From Deltaproteobacteria bacterium (GTDB lineage Bacteria > Desulfobacterota > Desulfomonilia > UBA1062), in contig JALNWY010000001.1 in NCBI GenBank assembly GCA_023230665.1, positions 1 through 64,000 of the forward strand: a stretch of 64,000 nucleotides of DNA. The letters are read 5' to 3'. Of the stretch, positions 7,446 to 14,884 are shown one piece after another. Every line of letters starts with the position of its first letter. Position 1 is the stretch's first letter. The notes beneath the pieces are model-generated. The model made no database searches. It had not been told where the DNA came from and worked only from the letters and a program-made list of their open reading frames with translations. Both the position numbers and the translations under genes were made by a program.

Positions 7446-8513
7446 TCACAATCCGCTTTTTCGCATCGTCCTCACGGCGGCCTGCTCGAGGATATGCACG
7501 GCGAAGATGAGCATCTTGAACCGCTCGTCTTTTGTCTGTCCGTGATAGAAGCGGAAGTAGATCTGCTGGGCAATGACCGCCAGGCGGAAAAGCCCGAAGC
7601 ACAGGTAGAAGTCGAAGTTGTCGATCCGGACACCGGTGAGCTCGGCATAGCGTTTGACCATCTCCTCGCGGGTCAAGGCGCCCGGAAGCGTGGTAGGGAG
7701 CATCCGTGCGGCCTGGAAATCCTGGGGGTCGTCCGCCTGGACCCAGTAGCCGAGCGAGCTGCCCAGATCCATGAGCGGGTCACCGATCGTGGCCATCTCC
7801 CAGTCGAGCACCCCGATGATCTCAAGCGGGTTGTCCGGGCTCAGCACTACGTTGTCGAACTTGTAGTCGTTGTGGATGATGCCCGGCTTGGGGAAGTCGG
7901 GCGGCATCGTCTCGACAAGCCACAGCATGACGTTTTCAAAGTCAGGGGCATCGGGCGTGCGTGCGGCGCGGTAGCGCTCCGACCAGCCCTGAATCTGCCT
8001 CTTCACATACCCTTTGGGCCTGCCGAAATCGGTCAGCCCGATTGCCTTGTAGTCGATCGAATGAAGCCGGTGGTGCACGTCGAGCAGGTTCTCGCACAGG
8101 ACGCGCATGTCCGACGGGCTGAGCGTAAGGCCTTTGGGCAGGTTTTTCCTCAGAATAATGCCCTTGATGCGCTCCATCACATAGAACGGGCAGCCCATCA
8201 CGGACTCGTCATCGCAGTAGATAAGCGGCCTGGGGCAGTAGGGATAGACGTCTTTGAGCGCGCTTAAGATCCGGTATTCCCTGCCCATGTCGTGGGCGCT
8301 CTTTGCCTTGGTGCCGAACGGCGGCCTCCTCAGGACCAGCTCGGTATCGCCCACACGGATCAGATAGGTGAGGTTGGAAAACCCGCTGGGGAACTGTTCT
8401 ACCGCCATCTCGCCCGAGAGACCGGAGAGCGTTTCCCGCAGGTACTCTCCCACCTTCTGTGTATCGAGCTCTTCACCCTGTCTGATGTCCACTGCCTTGT
8501 CGGAAAGATCCAT
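7446..8513 (-). CDS. APH-fold kinase, ACAD10/11- or LvaA-like phosphotransferase
   Basis: A 355-residue aminoglycoside-phosphotransferase-fold protein. It shows a glycine-rich loop ('FPSGFSNLTYLI', ~41-52), the catalytic loop HNDYKFDNV (His214, Asp216, Asn221) and the metal-binding 'VLDWEMATIGDP' (Asp237). This variant is the one fused to the acyl-CoA dehydrogenase in eukaryotic ACAD10/11 and free in bacterial fatty-acid operons. LvaA of Pseudomonas putida, of the same fold, phosphorylates the 4-hydroxyl of 4-hydroxyvaleryl-CoA. Co-occurrence with an ACAD10/11-type dehydrogenase one gene upstream supports a hydroxyacyl-CoA kinase rather than antibiotic resistance. ATG 8513 has an AAAGGAGGAAG ribosome site. 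Confidence 0.85.
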   Translation of the reverse strand: MDLSDKAVDIRQGEELDTQKVGEYLRETLSGLSGEMAVEQFPSGFSNLTYLIRVGDTELVLRRPPFGTKAKSAHDMGREYRILSALKDVYPYCPRPLIYCDDESVMGCPFYVMERIKGIILRKNLPKGLTLSPSDMRVLCENLLDVHHRLHSIDYKAIGLTDFGRPKGYVKRQIQGWSERYRAARTPDAPDFENVMLWLVETMPPDFPKPGIIHNDYKFDNVVLSPDNPLEIIGVLDWEMATIGDPLMDLGSSLGYWVQADDPQDFQAARMLPTTLPGALTREEMVKRYAELTGVRIDNFDFYLCFGLFRLAVIAQQIYFRFYHGQTKDERFKMLIFAVHILEQAAVRTMRKSGL

Positions 8514-8615
8514 TGCCTTCCTCCTTTTTCAAAATCCACCTTTGGCCCGGGCAAGAGACGCGCGTGTCCCGGTGCGCATCCCGAGAAACATTCCGCTCTC
8601 AGGAACAGACATTCT

Positions 8616-9302
8616 CTAGTCACTGACCAGAATATATGACAGAACGAGATCCATCAGGAACTCGCCGTACTCTTCCACCGTGACCTTGCGGCGCTCGTAC
8701 TTCCATCTCTTGAGGTACCAGTCCTGAAGCATGGCCTTGATCAGCGCAGCGCTCAGCCGGGGATCAACCTGCCGGAACACCCCCTTGGCCATGCCTGCCT
8801 CGATGATGTCGGCGAATATCCCCTCGGTGAAAAGCTCTGACTCGATCGCCTTTCTGTGAGCTTCCCTGGGCAGGTTCTTGGTCTCCATGTAGGAAAAATA
8901 AAACCAGGGCTGCAGTACCTCGCTCAGATAGAGATGGGCCTGGATGGCTTTTTGCAGCTTTTCCGCCGGCTCGTTGATACCGGAAAGGTTCTCGCTCATG
9001 ATCCTGGCGACCACCGTCCTTCCCTGCTGCTGAATCATGTCGAGGAGCTCTTCCTTGCTGGAGATGTACGAGTACAGTGCCCCCATGCTCAAGCCCGCCT
9101 CGCTGCTCAGATCGCGCAGGCTCATCGATGCGAAACCCTTGGCATTGCTGATAGCGAGCGCAGCGTCCAGGATCTTCACCAGGTTCCTCACAGCGACCTT
9201 TTCCTTCTTGATCTTGATGCGGTCCCTGTTTTCTTCCAGGAGGCTGCGGGAGATGTCCTCCTTGGAGAGCCGGATCGATTTCCTGAACGCCTCGAACTTC
9301 AT
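8616..9302 (-). CDS. TetR-family transcriptional regulator of the acyl-CoA operon
   Basis: A 228-residue protein with a ~40-residue basic N-terminal extension and a TetR helix-turn-helix ('FASMSLRDLSSEAGLSMG' followed by 'LYSYISSKEELL', ~55-90). A helical ligand-binding domain follows. Acyl-CoA-responsive TetR regulators (PsrA, FadR of Bacillus, LiuQ types) commonly sit in such operons. It is embedded between the acyl-CoA dehydrogenase and the kinase-like gene. A likely operator is the palindrome at 11320-11333 in the operon's promoter region, which would make it autoregulated. Start ATG 9302 follows AGGGAGCAGGC. The ligand is unknown. Confidence 0.85.
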   Translation of the reverse strand: MKFEAFRKSIRLSKEDISRSLLEENRDRIKIKKEKVAVRNLVKILDAALAISNAKGFASMSLRDLSSEAGLSMGALYSYISSKEELLDMIQQQGRTVVARIMSENLSGINEPAEKLQKAIQAHLYLSEVLQPWFYFSYMETKNLPREAHRKAIESELFTEGIFADIIEAGMAKGVFRQVDPRLSAALIKAMLQDWYLKRWKYERRKVTVEEYGEFLMDLVLSYILVSD

Positions 9303-9326
9303 GCCTGCTCCCTGTTTTTTCCCTGC

Positions 9327-10535
9327 TCAGCGTATCTCCCGGCCCTCGTACTCCCTGAGGATCCTCCTGGCAAGCGACACCTTGTGCACCTCGTCGGCCC
9401 CGTCATAGATCCTGGCGGCCCGCTCGTGACGGTAGAAAAAGGGAATGATGATGTCGTCGGTCATGCCCAGTCCCCCATGAACCTGCAGGGCCTTGTCGAT
9501 CACGTCCTGCATCACGTTCGCGGTAAAGAACTTGATCATGGACACGTCCTGCCGGGCGGCCTTGTTCCCGTATTTCTCCATCTTCCAGGCCGTGTTCAGG
9601 ATCATGAGCCGTGCTGCCTGGATATTGGCAGCGCATTCGGAGATCCATGCCTGGATGATCTGCCGGGTGGCCAGGGTCTTGCCGTCAGGCGAGATGGCCC
9701 GTTTGGACGCGCGTGAGCACATGAGGTCGAAGCAGCGGTTGCAAATGCCGATCCAACGCATGCAGTGGTGGATCCTGCCCGGGCCGAGGCGCTCCTGGGC
9801 GATGACAAATCCGTGCCCCTCGCCGCCCAGAAGGTTCTTCTGCGGCACACGGCAGTTCTGGTAGAGGATCTCGCCGTGGCCCGTGTAATCCGTGCCCGCC
9901 TCCCCCATGACCGGGATATTCCTGACCTGGTTAAAGCCCGGGGTGCTGCAGGGCACGATGATCATGCTTGCCTGGAGGTAGGTGGGCGCATCCGGATTGG
10001 TGACCGCCATGACGATGGCGAATTCGGCCCCGTCCGATGACGAACTGTACCACTTCTGGCCGTTGATGACGTAGTCGGCCCCGTCCTTGATCGCAGTGGT
10101 CTCCATCATGACCGGGTTTGAGCCCGGCATCTCCACCTCGGTCATGGAGAAGCAGCTCCGGATCCTTCCCTCGACCAGGGGCCGCAGGTATTTCTCCTTC
10201 TGCTCCTGGGTCCCGTGCAGGTGAAGGATCTCGATGTTCCCGGCATCGGGCGCCTGACAGCCGAACACGTAGTGCCCGATGGGGGTCCGTCCGAGGGCCT
10301 CGGAGACAAAGGCGTGTTCCACCAGATTCAGGCCCATCCCGCCGTATTCCTTCGGGTGGTTCGGTGCCCACAGTTCCATCTTCTTGACCGTGTCGCGCTT
10401 TTCCTGAAGGGCCGGGAGCATGGCGCGGAAGTCCTTGCCCAGGAATTCCCTCTCCATGGGAATAAGCTCTTTGTCTACAAACTCGTCGATCATCTCCGTG
10501 ATCGCCTTGATCTTGTCCGGGATTTCAAAATCCAT
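9327..10535 (-). CDS. Acyl-CoA dehydrogenase family protein, ACAD10/11 type
   Basis: A 402-residue FAD enzyme with the full acyl-CoA dehydrogenase fold: helical N-domain, the beta-domain 'CFSMTEVEMPGSNP' and the C-terminal helical domain. Near the C-terminus, where classical enzymes have 'YEGT' with the catalytic Glu, it has 'IYDGADEVH' (Asp378). 'DGxDEVH' is characteristic of the ACAD10/11 subgroup. Those enzymes, and LvaC in levulinate catabolism, help remove the phosphate of a 4-phosphoacyl-CoA. ATG 10535 has GAGGAGGG at good spacing; an earlier in-frame start at 10676 would run into the upstream gene. ETF subunits encoded divergently could accept electrons if it also dehydrogenates. Confidence 0.88.
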   Translation of the reverse strand: MDFEIPDKIKAITEMIDEFVDKELIPMEREFLGKDFRAMLPALQEKRDTVKKMELWAPNHPKEYGGMGLNLVEHAFVSEALGRTPIGHYVFGCQAPDAGNIEILHLHGTQEQKEKYLRPLVEGRIRSCFSMTEVEMPGSNPVMMETTAIKDGADYVINGQKWYSSSSDGAEFAIVMAVTNPDAPTYLQASMIIVPCSTPGFNQVRNIPVMGEAGTDYTGHGEILYQNCRVPQKNLLGGEGHGFVIAQERLGPGRIHHCMRWIGICNRCFDLMCSRASKRAISPDGKTLATRQIIQAWISECAANIQAARLMILNTAWKMEKYGNKAARQDVSMIKFFTANVMQDVIDKALQVHGGLGMTDDIIIPFFYRHERAARIYDGADEVHKVSLARRILREYEGREIR

Positions 10536-10560
10536 ATCACCCTCCTCTTTTAAGGTTTCT

Positions 10561-11274
10561 TCACCGGTAGCTGACGAGCCTGAGCCGGTCGGCGTGCAGA
10601 TCCAGGTGGCTGGAGCAGTTGAAGCCCGCCAGGGTGATCCGCTTGTCGTTGTACATGAACTTGGTGTACGACGCATTGATCACCTGCCAGTTGAGCCGGA
10701 TGGCAGCCTCGGGCGAGAGCGACAGGACGTGCTGCATGGCCGCTGCGATGGGACCGCCAGAGGTGAAGGCCAGGATGACCTTGCCCCTTCCCTGTTCCTC
10801 CATGATCCGCTTGAGCGAGCCCGCAACCCGAGCGCAGAAATCGCTCCACGTTTGAACCCTGCCGTTATCGAACCTGCCGGAGACCCACCTGAGCATGGCA
10901 CCTTCAAAGACGCGCTTGAACGATTCTCTGCTCTCGTACATGCGCGGGAGATGCTCCTGGATCGAGGGATCTTCGGCCTGCATGCCGGGGAGCTGGGAGA
11001 GGATAACGGCCGAGGAATCGAACTCGTCGAGCCCGCTCAGGACTGCGGCCTCGGGAAGCACGCGTCCATGCTTCCGGTAGCACGCCCGCACTTCTTTTTC
11101 CGTATCCTTCTGGCGGACCATGCTACCCGAATAGACGGCGTCGGGCACCACCAAGGCTTCAAAGAGATGCTCTCCGAGAATGAATGCCTGCTGCCTGCCC
11201 ATGGGCGAGAGCCTGTCATAGTTCTCCGAACCGAACGATGCCTGTCCGTGACGAATCAAATACAGCACACTCAT
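10561..11274 (-). CDS. Histidine-phosphatase-superfamily protein with altered second catalytic site
   Basis: A 237-residue protein starting with the phosphoglycerate-mutase-type motif 'YLIRHGQAS' (Arg8-His9-Gly10). The second conserved histidine, normally in a 'SHGG'-like loop, is replaced in 'ILAFTSGGPIAAAM', so activity may be altered or lost. It is the first gene of the acyl-CoA operon; in that setting removal of phosphate from acyl intermediates or CoA-related metabolites is a guess. No Shine-Dalgarno precedes ATG 11274, and the promoter -10 box is so close that the transcript is nearly leaderless. Confidence 0.8.
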   Translation of the reverse strand: MSVLYLIRHGQASFGSENYDRLSPMGRQQAFILGEHLFEALVVPDAVYSGSMVRQKDTEKEVRACYRKHGRVLPEAAVLSGLDEFDSSAVILSQLPGMQAEDPSIQEHLPRMYESRESFKRVFEGAMLRWVSGRFDNGRVQTWSDFCARVAGSLKRIMEEQGRGKVILAFTSGGPIAAAMQHVLSLSPEAAIRLNWQVINASYTKFMYNDKRITLAGFNCSSHLDLHADRLRLVSYR

Positions 11275-11282
11275 AGGTTTTA

Positions 11283-11312
11283 TTTATATCAGGGGCCGGA
11301 GGGCCCTGTCAA
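11283..11312 (-). promoter_or_regulatory. Promoter of the minus-strand acyl-CoA operon
   Basis: On the minus strand TTGACA (11307-11312) and TATAAA (11283-11288) are spaced by 18 bp. The predicted start at about 11276 is within a few bases of ATG 11274, which has no ribosome site, so the mRNA would be leaderless or nearly so. Confidence 0.6.
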
Positions 11313-11319
11313 TCATAAA

Positions 11320-11333
11320 CGAACGGTCGTTCG
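11320..11333. promoter_or_regulatory. TetR-type palindromic operator
   Basis: CGAACG-GT-CGTTCG is a perfect 6-2-6 inverted repeat, extended on both sides by A/T (AAACGAACG...CGTTCGGTTT). It lies 7 bp upstream of the -35 of the minus-strand operon and 10 bp upstream of the candidate -35 of etfBA. The obvious candidate regulator is the TetR protein encoded at 8616-9302. The pairing is inferred. Confidence 0.55.
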
Positions 11334-11343
11334 GTTTTTTCCG

Positions 11344-11373
11344 TTGCAAAGCCTCTCTCTTTTTGGATATGGT
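11344..11373 (+). promoter_or_regulatory. Candidate promoter of etfBA
   Basis: TTGCAA (11344-11349), an 18 bp spacer and TATGGT (11368-11373) form a moderate sigma70 match. The predicted start near 11380 would give a ~30 nt leader before the ATG at 11410. Confidence 0.35.
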
Positions 11374-11409
11374 ATGCATAAAAAAGCAGGAGCATGGAGA
11401 TTACAGGCC

Positions 11410-12192
11410 ATGAAGATCCTCGTCTGCATCAAAGAGGTGTACGACAGTCCCGAGACCCTCGTGTTCGACGAGTCCGCCGGGCGGGTGACCTTCGGTCCGC
11501 ACACGGTCTTCAGGATGAATCGCTACGACGAGTATGCACTCGAAGAGGCGCTGCGCATCCGGGAGCGCCTGAGTAGTGCTGTTGTCGACGCAATTTCCGT
11601 GGGGTCTCCCCGGGTGAGCAGGATCATCAGGCGCGCTCTGGAGATGGGGGCGAATCATGGGATCCATGTGCAGACCCCTGGCGAGACCTGCCTGAGCGCG
11701 TTCGAGCGAGCCCACCTCATCGCATCGGCAGCGCGCGGCCGGGGCTATGATCTCGTGCTCGCCGGAGTCATGGCCGAGGACGACATGGAGTCCCAAGTGG
11801 GTCCGCTCCTGGCTGCGGTGCTGGAATACGGATGCGCCACCGGAGTCATCTTCGAGGAAATATCCGCTGATGGGGGCCGGGTCGCTGTGGAGCGCGAAGT
11901 CGAGGGAGGCTCCCGGGAATGTCTGACACTTGCCCTGCCCTGCGTGCTCACGATCCAGTCGGGAATCAATACACCCCGGTACCCCGCTCTCTCGCACGTG
12001 CTCAGGGCGCGATCGTCCGAGCTGGAATGCATCGAGGCGTCCGGTCTTGCAGCTCCGCCTCCGACCCAGGGCCTTGTCCGCATTCTCCCGCCCGCCCAAG
12101 GGAGACAGGGGGAGGTCATCGAAGGCGCCGCCGTGGAGAAGGCCGATAAGCTCATCCGTATCCTCCGCGAGCATTCGCTGCTGCCCAGGTAA
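11410..12192 (+). CDS. etfB: Electron transfer flavoprotein, beta subunit
   Basis: A 260-residue EtfB carrying AMP and contacting acyl-CoA dehydrogenases. It begins 'MKILVCIKEVYDSPE', and the nucleotide-binding stretch is 'DLVLAGVMAEDDMESQVGP' (~116-134). The start ATG 11410 begins the conserved sequence; the frame is open much further upstream but that part is antisense to the histidine-phosphatase gene. It is followed after 11 bp by etfA. The divergent operon encodes an acyl-CoA dehydrogenase, so the pair probably passes its electrons to the quinone pool. Confidence 0.92.
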   Translation: MKILVCIKEVYDSPETLVFDESAGRVTFGPHTVFRMNRYDEYALEEALRIRERLSSAVVDAISVGSPRVSRIIRRALEMGANHGIHVQTPGETCLSAFERAHLIASAARGRGYDLVLAGVMAEDDMESQVGPLLAAVLEYGCATGVIFEEISADGGRVAVEREVEGGSRECLTLALPCVLTIQSGINTPRYPALSHVLRARSSELECIEASGLAAPPPTQGLVRILPPAQGRQGEVIEGAAVEKADKLIRILREHSLLPR

Positions 12193-12203
12193 GGAGCTAA
12201 AAA

Positions 12204-13169
12204 ATGAACGGACGGTTTTTCATCATTGCCCTTCACGAGGGCGGCAGAGTCCGGGAAGAAACCTGGCGCCTGGTCTCCTTTGCCCGCAGATGCGGCGTAG
12301 CCGATCCGGTCATGATGGTGCTCTCGGACGAGGGTGCTATCGAGCAGCTTGCCGATGAGCTTGCACATCGAACCGGACTCGATGTCGCGGGTTTGGCCGG
12401 CAGCCATCTTCGGGAGTACTCGGCCGAGGCGTATATCCGTACCCTTGTCCCGTTTTTCCGGGATGCACCCGAGGAGGCCCATATCGTCACAGCTCATACC
12501 TCCCGGGGCATCGATTTCGCCCCGCAGCTCTCCGCAGGGATCGATGCCTGCTGCATCACCGCGGTCGAAGACGTGGGCCAGGGGACCTTTATCCGCTCTG
12601 TGCACCATGGGAGGTTCCGGGCCGAGGTGCGTGCAGACCGGCCGAGAGTGGTCCTGACCGTATTGCCCGAGGCGTTCGCCCCGGATGATGTCGCGCCCGG
12701 GAATCCGGGAAAGGTCAGGATCGTACCGGCAGGCGACATCTCTCTGTCCACCTGCAGCCGCGGGGCCAGGGCTCCGGTTCATGCGAACATGGGCCTGACC
12801 AGGGCCGAGGTCATTGTTTCGGCGGGCAGGGGCCTGGGCAGCGGAGAGAACATCCGGCTCGTCACCATGCTCTCTTCGCTCTTCCCGAAGTCGGCTCTCG
12901 GAGCAACCCGAGCCGTATGCGATCAGGGATGGCTGGACTACAGCCATCAGATCGGCTCGACCGGGAATACTGTCTCGCCCCGGCTCTATCTGGCCTGCGG
13001 GATTTCCGGCGCGATCCAGCACTTAGCCGGGATGAGGGATTCCGGTATGATCGTTGCCGTCAACACCGATCCCTGCGCCGCTATCTTCCGCGTGGCCCAT
13101 TACGGCATCGTGGAAGACCTCACGACCTTTATCCCACTGCTGGTGGACAGATACCTTCGGGGAGAGTAA
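12204..13169 (+). CDS. etfA: Electron transfer flavoprotein, alpha subunit
   Basis: A 321-residue EtfA. The C-terminal FAD domain is clear: 'VSAGRGLGSGENI', 'ALGATRAVCDQGWLDYSHQ', then 'GSTGNTVSPRLYLACGISG' and 'IQHLAGM'. The N-terminal half is the beta-subunit-like domain. It forms a heterodimer with EtfB, encoded 11 bp upstream. ATG 12204 follows AAGGAGC. No iron-sulfur extension is present, so this is an ordinary ETF rather than the fused ferredoxin type. Confidence 0.92.
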   Translation: MNGRFFIIALHEGGRVREETWRLVSFARRCGVADPVMMVLSDEGAIEQLADELAHRTGLDVAGLAGSHLREYSAEAYIRTLVPFFRDAPEEAHIVTAHTSRGIDFAPQLSAGIDACCITAVEDVGQGTFIRSVHHGRFRAEVRADRPRVVLTVLPEAFAPDDVAPGNPGKVRIVPAGDISLSTCSRGARAPVHANMGLTRAEVIVSAGRGLGSGENIRLVTMLSSLFPKSALGATRAVCDQGWLDYSHQIGSTGNTVSPRLYLACGISGAIQHLAGMRDSGMIVAVNTDPCAAIFRVAHYGIVEDLTTFIPLLVDRYLRGE

Positions 13170-13216
13170 AGAAGGACAAAAAACGCGGTCCGGTGATCAC
13201 GTCAAAGGGAGGATTT

Positions 13217-13750
13217 ATGGCAATCTACACATTCAACGGTAAAACACCGGTTATTGGCAAGGAGACATGGGTGGCCCCCAGTGCGTATATCATCGGGGAC
13301 GTCAACATCGGGAGCCGGTGCTGGATAGGCCCCGGGGCGGTGATCAGGGGGGATTTCGGGCGTATCGCGATCGGGGATGAAACCGCTGTGGAGGACGGGG
13401 TGGTCATCCATACCCCGGCCACGGTGGAGATCGGCAGGGCCGTCACCATCGGACACCTGGCCCTGGTGCATGGGAGCCGGGTGGGCGATTACGCCGTGGT
13501 GGGCATGCATGCCACCCTGGGAGACAACTCCGTGGTGGGAGACTGGTGCATCGTGGCAGAGCATTCGCTGATAAAGAAAAATCAGGTGGTCCCCCCCAAC
13601 AAGCTCTACGCGGGCTCGCCCGCCGTGGAGAAGGGGGATATCACGCAAGAGTACCGGGAGATCATGCTCATGGGCAAGCAGATGTACGTCGAGCTGGCCG
13701 CCCGGTATCGGTCGTCCCTCATCCCTCTGGGACAGCCGGGCGCGGGCTGA
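13217..13750 (+). CDS. Gamma-carbonic-anhydrase-family hexapeptide protein
   Basis: A 177-residue left-handed beta-helix protein made of hexapeptide repeats from ~residue 10 to 120. The three metal-ligand histidines of the gamma-carbonic anhydrase family are present: His65 in 'VVIHT', His80 and His85 in 'GHLALVHG'. ATG 13217 follows AAAGGGAGG. It is 47 bp after etfA and may be co-transcribed. Members beside acyl-CoA genes (PaaY, CaiE) can act as metal-dependent thioesterases or helper proteins, so hydration of CO2 is not assured. Confidence 0.85.
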   Translation: MAIYTFNGKTPVIGKETWVAPSAYIIGDVNIGSRCWIGPGAVIRGDFGRIAIGDETAVEDGVVIHTPATVEIGRAVTIGHLALVHGSRVGDYAVVGMHATLGDNSVVGDWCIVAEHSLIKKNQVVPPNKLYAGSPAVEKGDITQEYREIMLMGKQMYVELAARYRSSLIPLGQPGAG

Positions 13751-13787
13751 TCCCGGGCTCCGGGCAGTTTAAGGGCCGCCCTGTCCG

Positions 13788-14384
13788 CTATCTGATCCTC
13801 TCCAGCTCCTGAATGACCTCTTCGAGAGGGGGCCTGGCATTGATGCTGTGCAGCCCGATGTAGCGCACCCTGCCCTTCTTGTCCACGATGAGGATCGTGC
13901 GGTCCGCTGTGCCGTCGGAGCGGAGCACCCCATACTTCCGTGCCACATCCCCGTGGGGCCAGAAGTCGGAGAGGACCGGAAACCACACTCCGTTCATCTG
14001 CGAGGTCCAGGCGTACAAAGAGGGGACATTGTCCGTGCTGATACCCAGAACCACGGCCTCGTTTTTCCTGAAAACGTCCTGCGCGAGAGCATACCCGGGC
14101 CACTGGTCGGAGCACACGGCCGTCCATGCAGCAGGAATGAAGGAGATGACCACATTGCTCTTTCCCTTGTATTCGGACAGGGAGACCATCTTGCCCGATA
14201 CGGACTTCAGGGTGAAATCAGGGGCCTGCTCGCCGACCCGCACCTTCAGCTTGCTGTCGGTCGCCTTGAGCGGCCCGGTGTCGTAGACCATCCCCTTGAG
14301 CGCATCGGATGCGGCATGCGCAGCCGTTCCCACCAGCACAGCGAATACCAGCCCCAGAAAAGCCGCCCGGATCGTCATCTTCAT
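13788..14384 (-). CDS. Exported peroxiredoxin (AhpC/TSA family)
   Basis: A 198-residue protein with a signal peptide ending after 'VGTAAHA' (~residue 24), then an AhpC/TSA domain ('APDFTLKSVSGKMVSL'). The peroxidatic cysteine is Cys91 in 'PAAWTAVCSDQ', where the usual Pro-x-x-x-Thr/Ser-x-x-Cys pattern is kept. It would reduce peroxides in the periplasm. Start ATG 14384 overlaps the end of the redoxin remnant upstream by 4 bp. It is convergent with the gamma-carbonic-anhydrase-like gene. The reductant is not evident; nearby thioredoxin-like proteins are candidates. Confidence 0.85.
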   Translation of the reverse strand: MKMTIRAAFLGLVFAVLVGTAAHAASDALKGMVYDTGPLKATDSKLKVRVGEQAPDFTLKSVSGKMVSLSEYKGKSNVVISFIPAAWTAVCSDQWPGYALAQDVFRKNEAVVLGISTDNVPSLYAWTSQMNGVWFPVLSDFWPHGDVARKYGVLRSDGTADRTILIVDKKGRVRYIGLHSINARPPLEEVIQELERIR

Positions 14385-14821
14385 GAATTTCCTCCTCGCT
14401 GGATACCCGATTCTTCCGCGATCATTTCAAGAAATGCTTCGGCATCGGGAAAAACACCGGATTCCGAATAAAAAATTTCCCGGATCGAACTGTCCTCCAT
14501 CTTGAGCCCGAAGTGGTGGGGTGTGTATATTCCGCTGAGAGAGCCCGCCACCGCAGAGCTTCTGTCATCGAACAACGGGAAGGGAGGAGCGTACTTCTCT
14601 CTGAACAACCTCACCTCGTACTGGGAGTTCCCGATCCCGATTCCAATCATTTTTATCTTATTCCTGAACTCTTCCCTGCTGTCAAGTGCACGTACATGTT
14701 CTTCTCCGGTATCATGCGCCCCAAGGAGGCAGCGAGAAGAAACCACAGGGTTCCCCTCAGACCGGTTGTGGAGGTGCGGCTCATAGTGCACCTCCTTTTT
14801 GCTTCCGGTCGTAAAATTCAC
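14381..14821 (-). pseudogene. Truncated, probably frameshifted redoxin (TlpA-like) remnant
   Basis: The last ~90 codons encode a recognisable C-terminal half of an exported redoxin family: 'NKIKMIGIGIGNSQYEV', 'FREKYAPPFPLFDD' and 'YTPHHFGLK'. The N-terminal part, where full-length relatives have a signal peptide and a Cys-x-x-Cys, is not recognisable in this frame. The only good ribosome site (AAGGAGGTGCACT before ATG 14784) opens a different frame of 43 codons that stops at 14653. This pattern fits a frameshift or internal deletion. It overlaps the peroxiredoxin start, so translational coupling may have kept part of it. A sequencing error is possible. Confidence 0.5.
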
Positions 14822-14884
14822 ATCCCCTTAAGGACCTGTCATGCCCCAGGGGATGTTCCGGCTCAAAAAAGCCGGCGCTATTTA

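Noticed and set aside
7446..8513. Aminoglycoside resistance gene
   Set aside because: The APH fold is present, but the operon context and the DWE-type variant fit the acyl-CoA-associated kinase group.
14858..14875. CCGGCT/AGCCGG hairpin after rubrerythrin as an intrinsic terminator
   Set aside because: The T-run is inside the loop rather than after the stem.
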